The notes under the pieces: generated by a model
What the model was told of the DNA's origin: nothing
What the model saw: only the letters and a program-made list of their open reading frames with translations
The model's database searches: none
Assembly: GCA_017538865.1 (NCBI GenBank)
Contig: JAFYIA010000025.1
Coordinates: forward strand, 1 to 9,466
Direction: 5' to 3'
DNA: 9,466 nt
Source of the DNA: Aeriscardovia sp.
GTDB lineage: Bacteria; Actinomycetota; Actinomycetes; Actinomycetales; Bifidobacteriaceae
Shown here: one piece after another, positions 1 to 6,341 of the stretch
How positions within the stretch are numbered: position 1 is the stretch's first letter
Layout: each line of letters begins with the position of its first letter
Position numbers and translations under genes: made by a program

Positions 1-288
1 TTGACCACCGACGACCGGGACTTCGACCCTCTGGACGAAATAGACGCCCAAATAGAAAAGGCCGTCTCGAACCCCAAGACAGCGGTGGAAAGGGAGGACG
101 ACAGGACCCGGGCCGTGCTTTCGGCCCTGGACGGAGCGAAGAGGGACTTTGAAAGGACCGGGAGGCAGAACGTAGTGCTGCTGGTGGGCAAGGGGGACGA
201 GGACTGGATAAAGGTGGAAGGCAGAAAGATCCCCCAGGAGCCCGACGGAAAAATTGTGGAAGGCTGGGCCCGGGGCCTCACCTCCTAA
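1..288 (+). CDS. murE: C-terminal end of a MurE-type UDP-MurNAc-tripeptide ligase (partial, 5' cut)
   Basis: Mur ligases of this type add the third amino acid to UDP-MurNAc-dipeptide in the cytoplasm, an early step of peptidoglycan synthesis. Only the last 95 codons are present. The frame is open at base 1, so the TTG there is simply the window edge and not a start. The visible part matches the C-terminal Mur ligase domain: an Arg/Asp-rich 'EREDDRTRA' segment, a helix, then the strand 'VVLLVGKGDEDW' (the KGxE-type motif of MurE C-termini), followed by 'GRKIPQEPD', where MurE proteins carry a G-x-K-x-P...D pattern. The third-position residue (Lys or other) cannot be deduced from this fragment. 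The stop overlaps the end of the convergent FolC-like gene by 11 bases. Another Mur ligase-fold protein (MurT-like, for example) is less likely but possible. Confidence 0.6.
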   Translation: MTTDDRDFDPLDEIDAQIEKAVSNPKTAVEREDDRTRAVLSALDGAKRDFERTGRQNVVLLVGKGDEDWIKVEGRKIPQEPDGKIVEGWARGLTS

Positions 289-1558
289 AGGCCTTTTCGG
301 CCTCCAAAAAAGCGCCCTCCCCGCCGGCGCAAAGGACCGCGCCCCCGCCGTCGGAAGACGAGGCGGCCTCCCGAGCCTTTTGGAGGGCTTCTGCGAACCC
401 CCCTTCCACGAGGGCGCGGCCGGGCGCGAAGGATTCTTTAGCGAACTTTGAAAGCTCCCCGGCGTCGGGGCCCTTGCCTGAAGGGTCCGGCACAAAGAGG
501 ACGAGGCCAGAGGCCTCGGCCAAAAGGGGGAGGGAAGAGGGGTCGAAGCGCGCCCCTGGAACAATGACCGCCGCGAGGAGGGAGGGGCGGAAGTTTTCTT
601 CCACCGCGTCCAGGCACAGCCCTATCTCAAAGCGGGAGGAGGCGCAGGAAGCGAGGGTGAGGGGGTCCTGGGCCACGGGCCTCAGGCTCCCCGGGACTTT
701 GACCGTGGAGAAGGCCTCGGATACTAGGTCCTCTTCGAGCCTCCCCTCGCCTATAAGCCCTTCCCCCGCCGCCAGGGCGAGGAGCGCCATGTGGGCCTGG
801 AAGCCCCCGAAGAGCTTTATGGGGACCTGCGGGTAGAGCCCGCGGGGGGTGGAAAGGTCGGCGACCTGGCCCCCTACGGCGGGAAGATCGTTCGACACTT
901 CCATCCCTTCCCCGTCAAAGAGGAGGCGCGCACCGGCGTCCTGCGCCCTTTCCCTCAGCGCCCTCTCCGCTTCCTCTTCCTGGGGCGAAGAAAAGGCGAA
1001 GGCCTTTTCCCCCACAAGGCCTGCCAAAAGCGGGACCGGCGCCCCCTCCGGGAGGGGGGTGAAGAGGCAGCCTTCGGCCCCTAAGGGCAGGTAGGCTTCA
1101 AACCCCTCCCCGGGGCCCACCTCGAACACGGCAGCGTCCACGGGCTCGTCTGAAAATTCCAAGGCCGCAAGGCATAAGAGCGCCTCCATAGGCCCCATCT
1201 TGCCCAAGCCCTCGCTTTCAAATCTCTCTTTGGCCAAAAAGAGGAAGTTTTCAAGCTCCCCGAAAAGGTCGGAAAGCCTCTTTTCTTCGACCCCCTTCCC
1301 CCTGGCCCCGATGCACTCCCCGAGGCTTTGAGCTCCGGAGGAGAATAGGCCCGAGGGAATCCCGTAGGAGCAAAGGAGCGAGTAGAGGAGCCGGGAGGCG
1401 GGGCGGCGCCCCCTGCCTAAAACGAGGACGGACTTGAACAGCCCCTCCGGGCGCCCGAGAAGGTCGAGGGCGACCTTCATCCTCTCCGGCGCCAGCCCTT
1501 CCTTTTCGGGCTTCATGGACCAAATTTCCTTCCAAATTTCGCTTTCGCTTTTCCCCAT
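278..1558 (-). CDS. FolC-like protein lacking the recognisable catalytic motifs (probable pseudoenzyme)
   Basis: The 426-residue product follows the layout of FolC, the folylpolyglutamate/dihydrofolate synthase of folate metabolism. 'SVLVLGRGRRPAS' (43-55) sits where FolC has 'VHVAGTNGKGS'. A FolC-like 'SPHL...ER' position is replaced by 'SSGAQSLGECIG' (73-84). 'VDAAVFEVG' (140-148) matches the 'vD.aVlEVGlGG' strand, but the following Arg-x-Asp-Ala-Thr-Asn is gone. 'FQAHMALLALAA' (253-264) replaces 'HQ..NA..A..A', 'VPGSLRPV' replaces 'wPGRlE', and 'ASCASSRF' lies where 'DaAHNP' is expected. Length and topology fit FolC, while the ATP P-loop Lys, the Mg/folate residues and the HNP motif are missing. 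The frame has no stop or visible frameshift. ATG at 1558 is preceded by GAGGGAGGGG. It diverges from the lipoprotein gene and converges on the murE fragment. It may be a pseudoenzyme, a neofunctionalised paralogue or an early decaying gene. Confidence 0.6.
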   Translation of the reverse strand: MGKSESEIWKEIWSMKPEKEGLAPERMKVALDLLGRPEGLFKSVLVLGRGRRPASRLLYSLLCSYGIPSGLFSSGAQSLGECIGARGKGVEEKRLSDLFGELENFLFLAKERFESEGLGKMGPMEALLCLAALEFSDEPVDAAVFEVGPGEGFEAYLPLGAEGCLFTPLPEGAPVPLLAGLVGEKAFAFSSPQEEEAERALRERAQDAGARLLFDGEGMEVSNDLPAVGGQVADLSTPRGLYPQVPIKLFGGFQAHMALLALAAGEGLIGEGRLEEDLVSEAFSTVKVPGSLRPVAQDPLTLASCASSRFEIGLCLDAVEENFRPSLLAAVIVPGARFDPSSLPLLAEASGLVLFVPDPSGKGPDAGELSKFAKESFAPGRALVEGGFAEALQKAREAASSSDGGGAVLCAGGEGAFLEAEKAFRR

Positions 1559-1618
1559 AACCCCTCCCTCGGGCGGCTCTGCTTTTACTGGGATATCATA
1601 AACTGAGAAGGTGAGACA

Positions 1619-2392
1619 GTGCGGTATGTAAAGATTTTGGCGGCGCTTCTAGCGGCGGCCGCCCTCCCACTATTGGCAGGATGCGGTAACACCCCGGCCC
1701 AGGAGAGCGCCTCTTCAGCCCTCTCCTCCCCTTCCCTGTGGTACGTGTCGAAGTATCCTGCGGGGACGAAGGTCAAGATAACCCAGATCCTCTACTTTTC
1801 TTCGGGGCGCGTCACCCCCTACAACGCCTCCCCGGGCTTCACCTATTCCCAGATCCTGGGCAAGAGCCGGCAGGCAATCCTGAGCGAGGCCCTCTCCATG
1901 GACAAATCCCAGTTTGAAAAGAGCGTGAAGAGCGACGTGGCCTCCTTCGAGCAGATAATCTCCACGCAAAAGTCCATAGAAGAGGGGGCGAGCGTCGCGG
2001 CGGGGGCCTCTTCGGCCGAGGGCAACGAGCAGGCCCGGGCGGGGCAGATCTCATCCGCCCAGGCCGCCATCGCGGCCGCGCAAAAGAGCATAGAAAACGT
2101 GGAGGCCGCCTCCTACAAGGCCCCCTCCCCCGTCCCCTACACCCTCTCCGGATCTACCCTCTCCTTTACGGCCCCGGAGGCCTCCGGAGGGGAGCTCGCA
2201 TCTTCCTGCCAGCAGTCCCTCTCCTGCTCTTCCGTCCTCCCCTCCCCCTACAAGGAGCAGACCTTCTCCTACTCCCTTTCCCCCGCCCCCGTAATCGAGG
2301 CGGGCGGCAAGCCCTTCTCGGGCTTTCGGGTCGGAGTCGGGGCCGACGCCTCCTACATCCAGACGGAGTCCGGAGACCAATTCGAGCTGTGA
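1619..2392 (+). CDS. Predicted lipoprotein of unknown function
   Basis: I do not recognise the family. The 257-residue product starts with a short positive N-terminus (MRYVK), a hydrophobic Leu/Ala stretch (6-20) and a clear lipobox, 'LLAGC', with the lipidated Cys at position 22. It should therefore be anchored to the outer face of the cytoplasmic membrane. The mature part is Ser/Ala-rich. Residues about 85-165 are predicted mostly helical, possibly coiled, with the short string 'QKSIE' occurring twice (117-121 and 155-159). The C-terminal third looks beta-rich and has two cysteines at 197 and 203, which could form a disulfide outside the cell. GTG at 1619 is chosen because the signal peptide begins there and GAAGGTGAG lies just upstream; no in-frame ATG lies nearby. 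The Nudix-RNase H gene follows after 9 bases, suggesting one transcript. Confidence 0.7.
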   Translation: MRYVKILAALLAAAALPLLAGCGNTPAQESASSALSSPSLWYVSKYPAGTKVKITQILYFSSGRVTPYNASPGFTYSQILGKSRQAILSEALSMDKSQFEKSVKSDVASFEQIISTQKSIEEGASVAAGASSAEGNEQARAGQISSAQAAIAAAQKSIENVEAASYKAPSPVPYTLSGSTLSFTAPEASGGELASSCQQSLSCSSVLPSPYKEQTFSYSLSPAPVIEAGGKPFSGFRVGVGADASYIQTESGDQFEL

Positions 2393-2401
2393 AAGGAAAA
2401 G

Positions 2402-3418
2402 ATGACCCCCGAGTTCATAAAAGACCTTAGAAGGAAAGTGGGGAAGGAGAGGCTCTGGATAAGCGGGGTCGAGGCCTTCGTGGAAAACGAAAAAGGGGAA
2501 GTGCTCCTGGCAAAGAGGAAGGACGACGGGCTGTGGTGCGTGGTAGCCGGAATCATAGAGCCGGGAGAGCAGCCCGCCGATGCCGCGGCGAGGGAAGTCG
2601 AAGAAGAGACAGGGGTAAAGTGCATCCCCGAAAAGGTAGCCAGGGTGGAATCTATGACGGAGCCCCGGATCTACCCCAACGGGGACGAGGTCCTGGCCTT
2701 AAACATCCTCTTTTGCTGCCATGCCGGGGGGCATCAAATTCCCGCCTGCCCTGACGGGGAAAACGAGGATTCGGGCTGGTTTCCCCCTTCCCGCCTGCCC
2801 TCCCCCATTTCCCAAAGGACTTTGAGCCTCCTCTCCTTTGTGAAAGCCCGCCGGGGTCCTGAAGCGGCCTTCCTCTTTGAGGGGCGCCCCCGCCCGGGAG
2901 GGGGGGAGGCGCCCAAGAAGGGCGCTTTGGCCGCGCGCAGGGTCTCTACCGACGGATCCGCCCTCTCCAACCCCGAAGGGGCCATGGGTTGGGCGTGGGT
3001 GGATCAGGAGAGCGGGGAAAGGGAGTGCGGGGGGTGCCGGAAGGGCACCAACCAGGTAGGGGAGCTCACGGCCGTCCTCATGGCCCTGCGCCGCTTCAGG
3101 GAGGGGGACCTTCTCATAGAGACGGACTCCCGCTACGCCATAGGCTGCAGCAGGGACTGGGTCAAAGCATGGAAAAAGAGGGGGTGGAAGAAGGCCGACG
3201 GGAGCCCGGTCAAAAACCTCCCCCTCATCCGGGCGATAGACGAAGAAATCTCTAAGAGGGGTGGTAGCGTTGAGTTTGCATGGGTCAAGGGGCACGCCGG
3301 CAACCCCTTCAACGAGGCGGCCGACTCCCTGGCCTCAGGCTGCGCCAGGGGCGTGGCCGGGGGGGAGGAAGGAGAGAAGCTCCCCCCGGAAGCGAGAGAG
3401 TCTTTGAGAGGAATGTGA
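2402..3418 (+). CDS. Nudix hydrolase-RNase HI fusion protein
   Basis: This 338-residue protein has two enzyme domains in one frame. The N-terminal Nudix domain (about 15-150) has a perfect Nudix box from G50 to V72 (G-x5-E-x7-REVEEETGV), the metal-binding helix for hydrolysing nucleoside diphosphate-linked substrates. After a Gly/Pro-rich linker (about 151-178) comes an RNase HI domain (about 180-315). Its catalytic set is complete: D184 (STDGS), E221 (GELTAV), D242 (ETDSRY), H298 (VKGHAG) and D308 (EAAD). The spacings closely match E. coli RNase HI (D10, E48, D70, H124, D134). RNase HI cuts the RNA strand of RNA-DNA hybrids. The Nudix substrate cannot be told from sequence; nucleotide-pool cleaning is only a guess. 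ATG at 2402 is preceded by AAAGGA. rpiA starts 1 base after the stop. Stand-alone bifidobacterial RNase H proteins have a very similar 'STDGSAL.NP.G.MGWAW' start, so the fusion is the unusual feature. Confidence 0.9.
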   Translation: MTPEFIKDLRRKVGKERLWISGVEAFVENEKGEVLLAKRKDDGLWCVVAGIIEPGEQPADAAAREVEEETGVKCIPEKVARVESMTEPRIYPNGDEVLALNILFCCHAGGHQIPACPDGENEDSGWFPPSRLPSPISQRTLSLLSFVKARRGPEAAFLFEGRPRPGGGEAPKKGALAARRVSTDGSALSNPEGAMGWAWVDQESGERECGGCRKGTNQVGELTAVLMALRRFREGDLLIETDSRYAIGCSRDWVKAWKKRGWKKADGSPVKNLPLIRAIDEEISKRGGSVEFAWVKGHAGNPFNEAADSLASGCARGVAGGEEGEKLPPEARESLRGM

Positions 3419-3419
3419 A

Positions 3420-4103
3420 ATGGATATTTCCCAGCTCAAGAAGGAGGCGGGCGTAAAGGCCTGCCAGATGGTCGAAAGCGGCATGACCCTGGGGGTGGGG
3501 ACCGGATCCACCGTAGCCTACTTCATAGAGGAGCTCGGCCGCAGGCACAAGGAGGAAGGGCTTGAAGCCCGCTGCGTCCCCACCTCCATAAGGTCCGCAG
3601 AGGCCCTCAGGAAGGTGGGGATGGAAGTGTGCGACATAGACAAGGTCGGCAGAATCGACCTCACCGTGGACGGCGCCGACGCCGTAGATCCCAAGCTCAA
3701 TGGCCTCAAAGGCCTCGGCGGGGCCCTCCTTTGGGAAAAGATAGTGGCAGAAAACTCGGACCGCTACGTGTGGATAGTGGACGAAAGCAAGCTGGTCCCC
3801 GCCCTCCGCGGGAAAGTGTGCCTGGAAGTCGTGAAGTTCGGCGCGGGAAGGCTCTTAAAGGAGCTGGAAGAGAGCGGGCTCAACCCCTCTTTCAAGCAGG
3901 GGGAGAACGGCCCCGCTCTCACCGACAGCTCCAACTACTTGATTGAGCTGGATCTGGGGGAAATCAAGGATCCGGCCTTTTTGGCCACGGACCTGAAGCA
4001 GAGGACCGGGGTCATAGAGCACGGAATGTTTTTGGGGATGGTCGACGAAGTGATCGCGGCCAGGGAAACCGGAATCGAAATTATAAAAAAAGCCACCGCT
4101 TGA
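3420..4103 (+). CDS. rpiA: Ribose-5-phosphate isomerase A
   Basis: RpiA interconverts ribose 5-phosphate and ribulose 5-phosphate in the cytoplasm. This feeds nucleotide synthesis and the non-oxidative pentose phosphate pathway, which would also serve the bifid shunt if the organism is a bifidobacterium. The 227-residue length is typical. The phosphate-binding loop 'GVGTGST' lies at 25-31. The active-site residues known from E. coli RpiA (D81, D84, K94, E103, K121) all appear with a constant offset of three: D84 and D87 in 'VDGAD', K97 in 'LKG', E106 in 'WEK' and K124 in 'DESKLV'. The usual 'KGGGGALLREK' reads 'KGLGGALLWEK' here. The ATG lies 1 base past the preceding stop, with GAGAGGA upstream, so expression is probably coupled to the Nudix-RNase H gene. 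Confidence 0.97.
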   Translation: MDISQLKKEAGVKACQMVESGMTLGVGTGSTVAYFIEELGRRHKEEGLEARCVPTSIRSAEALRKVGMEVCDIDKVGRIDLTVDGADAVDPKLNGLKGLGGALLWEKIVAENSDRYVWIVDESKLVPALRGKVCLEVVKFGAGRLLKELEESGLNPSFKQGENGPALTDSSNYLIELDLGEIKDPAFLATDLKQRTGVIEHGMFLGMVDEVIAARETGIEIIKKATA

Positions 4104-4115
4104 CAGGGATGGCTT
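4085..4115 (-). terminator. Probable intrinsic terminator of the bS22 gene
   Basis: Read on the minus strand, just after the bS22 stop, the DNA gives AAGCCA, then CC/GG pairs across a one-base bulge, a loop of about 9 bases, TGGCTT, and a run of seven T. This is a stem of about 8 pairs plus a U-tract, at the right place to end the minus-strand transcript. It overlaps the last codons of rpiA. On the plus strand the same hairpin lacks a U-tract, so it would be a weak terminator for rpiA. Confidence 0.6.
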
Positions 4116-4120
4116 GAAAA

Positions 4121-4210
4121 CTACTTGCGCTGGTGCCTGGTCTTCCTCAGCATTTTGCGGTGCTTCTTTTTGCTCATCCTCTTGCGGCGCTTCTTAATTA
4201 CGGACCCCAT
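4121..4210 (-). CDS. Small basic ribosomal protein of the bS22 (AURKAIP1/COX24) type
   Basis: This 29-residue peptide begins 'MGSVIKKRRKRMSKKKHRK' and is almost wholly Lys, Arg and His. It matches the tiny actinobacterial AURKAIP1/COX24-domain protein, identified as an extra 30S subunit protein (bS22) in mycobacterial ribosomes. A very strong AAGGAGGG ribosome binding site (minus strand, 4215-4222) lies 4 bases before the ATG, as expected for a highly expressed ribosomal protein. It ends at '...RKTRHQRK', slightly shorter than the roughly 33-residue forms I recall, which end with a few more basic residues. A probable intrinsic terminator follows directly. It sits downstream of a membrane protein gene on the same strand, 53 bases away. 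Confidence 0.88.
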   Translation of the reverse strand: MGSVIKKRRKRMSKKKHRKMLRKTRHQRK

Positions 4211-4243
4211 TTTTCCCTCCTTGTAAAGAAAATAAACGCTGTA

Positions 4244-4259
4244 ATGCTAATCCTAGCAT
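4244..4259 (-). repeat. Perfect 6-bp inverted repeat upstream of the bS22 gene
   Basis: ATGCTA and TAGCAT flank a 4-base loop between the membrane-protein stop and the bS22 ribosome binding site. It could be a weak terminator for the upstream gene, an RNA hairpin in the bS22 leader, or an operator. The minus strand also reads TAGGAT here, a possible -10 element, but no good -35 is visible. Its role is unresolved. Confidence 0.4.
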
Positions 4260-4263
4260 AAGA

Positions 4264-4875
4264 CTAAAACGGGAAGGCCCTCCAGAAAGACTGGGCGCTC
4301 TTTCCGGGGCCGGTGGCCTCGAAAACGCAGGTGGAGTTCTGCCAGAGGGCGGTGGTCTGGGAGGGCTTCTCCTCCTCTTTGACTTCGTAGTTCCCCGTTT
4401 GGGCGCCGTTCACAGTGACTTTACCGGAGGAAAGGGAAGTTCCCTGGAGGGCGGAAGAGAGGGAGGAGTACTCCCCGGCCGCGTTCCCGGCCAGGGGCCA
4501 CTGGGCCGCCAGAAGCGTGACGTCGTCCTGGCCGTCGTCGTAAGTCACCACCCACTCCTCTATGGGGTAGCCCTTCTGCCATGTCGTAGCGGGCTTGACC
4601 GAGATGCGCGCATAGCTTCCCACGTAGTTGGGCATGGCCTCTTCGAGCTTGGTGGCCCCCTGGGGGAGCGGGACGAACTTTACGGTCCTGGCCGGGGAGA
4701 CCTGGGAAGTTTGCGGCGCCTGGGCCTGGGCCTGCGAGGGCTGCGCCTTTCTATGCGCCCAGCCCGGCCAGATGAAGGCGGAGATGAGGACCAGGATCGC
4801 GGCCACCACTATCACAATTACGATTCTGGCGCCCATGTGCTCCCTGGGATCGGGCCTGCTTTGATTACTTTCCAT
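4264..4875 (-). CDS. Membrane-anchored protein of unknown function
   Basis: I cannot name the family. From the ATG at 4875 the product has 203 residues: a short polar N-terminus (about 1-14), one strong hydrophobic segment (about 17-36, rich in Ile and Val) ending in 'WPGW', a Gln/Ala-rich linker (about 44-58), then a domain of about 140 residues presumably outside the membrane. That domain has Trp-rich strands ('WQKGYPIEEWVVTYDDG', 'LLAAQWPLAG'), a single Cys near the end and a C-terminal 'FWRAFPF'. It probably forms a small beta-rich domain. An upstream TTG (4914) extends the frame by 13 residues, and an ATG at 4836 with GGGAG nearby would start just before the membrane segment; both are possible starts. 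The gene diverges from radA, with bS22 downstream on the same strand. Confidence 0.65.
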   Translation of the reverse strand: MESNQSRPDPREHMGARIVIVIVVAAILVLISAFIWPGWAHRKAQPSQAQAQAPQTSQVSPARTVKFVPLPQGATKLEEAMPNYVGSYARISVKPATTWQKGYPIEEWVVTYDDGQDDVTLLAAQWPLAGNAAGEYSSLSSALQGTSLSSGKVTVNGAQTGNYEVKEEEKPSQTTALWQNSTCVFEATGPGKSAQSFWRAFPF

Positions 4876-4955
4876 ATTCTTCTTCGAGAGGGCCCTCCAC
4901 GCCCGGCTTTGCAAAATCCACGGCGCCCTTTCCAGATCGGCTCTGCCTTTGGGCT

Positions 4956-4961
4956 TATAAT
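4956..4961 (+). promoter_or_regulatory. Consensus -10 element (TATAAT) upstream of radA
   Basis: A perfect TATAAT lies in the 134-base gap between the divergent membrane-protein gene and radA, 48 bases before the radA ATG. No convincing -35 is visible at 16-18 bases; TTTCCA lies 21 bases away. Just downstream, at the likely transcription start, is an inverted repeat, TTCCC-N10-GGGAA (4967-4986). It could be an operator or chance. The radA ribosome binding site is AGGGGGG just before the ATG. Confidence 0.45.
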
Positions 4962-5009
4962 GACTTTTCCCATTCTAATAAGGGAATTTGAAATCTATCA
5001 GGGGGGCAA

Positions 5010-6335
5010 ATGAAAAAGTGGTTCTGCGCCCGGTGCGGGTGGGAGAGCTCGAAGTGGTACGGAAGGTGCCCCGAATGCGGAAACTGGGAGCTGGAGGAAA
5101 AAGACGAAGCCCCGGCCGCGGCCAAAGCGCCTCCGCGCCTACCCTCCCTCGTCTTCCCCTCAGTCTCCCTCAAAGCCCAAAAGGAGGAGAGGATCCCCAC
5201 AGGCTTCGGGGAGCTGGACAGAGTCCTAGGGGGGGGAGTGGTGCCGGGATCGGCCATACTCCTAGCCGGGGAGCCGGGGATCGGAAAATCCACCATACTC
5301 CTTCAGGCCTCCGCCAATATCGCCCGCGGGGGGCGCAAGGTGCTGTACGTCTCGGCCGAAGAATCCTGCTCCCAGGTGGCCGCGAGGATGGAGAGGGTGG
5401 GGGCCTTTTGCGAGGGCCTCTTCGTCACGTCCACCAGGGATGCGGAGGAGGCCGTGGCCACAGCCGGGAAGCTCTCCCCCGATCTCGCCGTATTCGATTC
5501 CATCCAGGCCCTCGCATCCCCCGGGGCGGGGGGATCGGCCTCACAGATAAGGGAGGCGAGCTCGAAGATAATCGAATTTTCCAAGAGGAGCGGCGCAGCC
5601 TCCCTTATCGTGGGCCACGTCACCAAGGACGGCTCCATCGCCGGCCCCAGGACTATGGAGCACCTGGTGGACGTGGTGTGCCAGTTTGAGGGGGAGAGCC
5701 ACACGTCCCTCAGAATTGTGAGGGCCGTAAAAAACAGGTTCGGCTCCACTGACGAGATAGGGTGCTTCGAGATGAAAGGCGGAGGTGTCGAAGAAGTTAC
5801 CGACCCCTACGGGATTTTTTTGGCCCGCGGGGAGAGCGCGGCCCCCGGAAAGTGCGTGGCGCTGCCCATGGAGGGAAAAAGGTGCCTGCCTTTGGAGATA
5901 GAGGCCCTGTGCGCGCCGAGGCTGCGCGGGGAGAGCAGCCAGAGGGCCGTAAACGGCCTCGACTACAGCAGGGTGGCCATGATAGCCGCGGCGCTCCAGC
6001 AGCATGCAAAAATATACCTGTCGGGAAGGGACCTGTACCTTTCCACCATAGCCGGGGCCAGGACCCGGGAGCCGGCGTCCGACCTGGCCATAGCGCTGGC
6101 CCTCGCTTCGTCTTTCAAAAACTCCCCGCTCCCCGGGGTGGCCGCCATAGGGGAGGTGTCCCTTACTGGGCGCATAAGGCCCGTCGGGATGGCGGAGCAG
6201 AGGCTGGAGACGGCGGAGAGGATGGGGTTCAAGTCGGCCATAGTCCCTGCCGCGCAAAAGGATCTGAAAGGGAGGGGGAAAATCTCCCTTTTCAGAGTCG
6301 ATAATTTAAACGATATCCTTCAGCTTCTAAGGTAG
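5010..6335 (+). CDS. radA: DNA repair protein RadA
   Basis: RadA (Sms) is a RecA-related, DnaB-like ATPase that drives branch migration during recombination and repair. The 441-residue length is normal. All expected parts are present in order: a four-Cys zinc finger (C6, C9, C20, C23 in 'FCARC...RCPEC'); a RecA-like core with Walker A 'GEPGIGKST' (87-95) and a Walker B strand ending at D163 ('LAVFDS'); the RadA signature 'KNRFG' (241-245); and a C-terminal Lon protease-like domain (about 280-441) including 'EPASDLAIALALASS' and 'GEVSLTGRIRPV'. The Lon-like domain lacks protease activity in this family. The ATG at 5010 has a strong AGGGGGG site. trmL follows after 6 bases, probably on the same transcript. 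I see no SOS-type box in the upstream gap. Confidence 0.97.
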   Translation: MKKWFCARCGWESSKWYGRCPECGNWELEEKDEAPAAAKAPPRLPSLVFPSVSLKAQKEERIPTGFGELDRVLGGGVVPGSAILLAGEPGIGKSTILLQASANIARGGRKVLYVSAEESCSQVAARMERVGAFCEGLFVTSTRDAEEAVATAGKLSPDLAVFDSIQALASPGAGGSASQIREASSKIIEFSKRSGAASLIVGHVTKDGSIAGPRTMEHLVDVVCQFEGESHTSLRIVRAVKNRFGSTDEIGCFEMKGGGVEEVTDPYGIFLARGESAAPGKCVALPMEGKRCLPLEIEALCAPRLRGESSQRAVNGLDYSRVAMIAAALQQHAKIYLSGRDLYLSTIAGARTREPASDLAIALALASSFKNSPLPGVAAIGEVSLTGRIRPVGMAEQRLETAERMGFKSAIVPAAQKDLKGRGKISLFRVDNLNDILQLLR

Positions 6336-6341
6336 TGAGAA

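Noticed and set aside
1976..2095. 'QKSIE' repeated twice in the lipoprotein, considered as an internal duplication
   Set aside because: Only five residues match and the flanks do not, so it is probably low-complexity helical sequence.
4876..4914. TTG-initiated N-terminal extension of the membrane protein
   Set aside because: The extension adds 13 residues behind a TTG with no strong ribosome site. The ATG at 4875 was preferred, though not proven.
4876..5009. Possible SOS (LexA) box upstream of radA
   Set aside because: No GAAC-N4-GTTC-like palindrome was seen in the gap.
4399..5013. Plus-strand open frame opposite the membrane protein gene
   Set aside because: The minus-strand frame has a sound transmembrane helix and domain; the plus frame has a Gly/Arg-rich shadow composition and overlaps the radA start.
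5541..6257. Minus-strand open frame of 238 codons inside radA
   Set aside because: It lies opposite intact radA coding sequence, has no ribosome binding site support and shows no recognisable motif.
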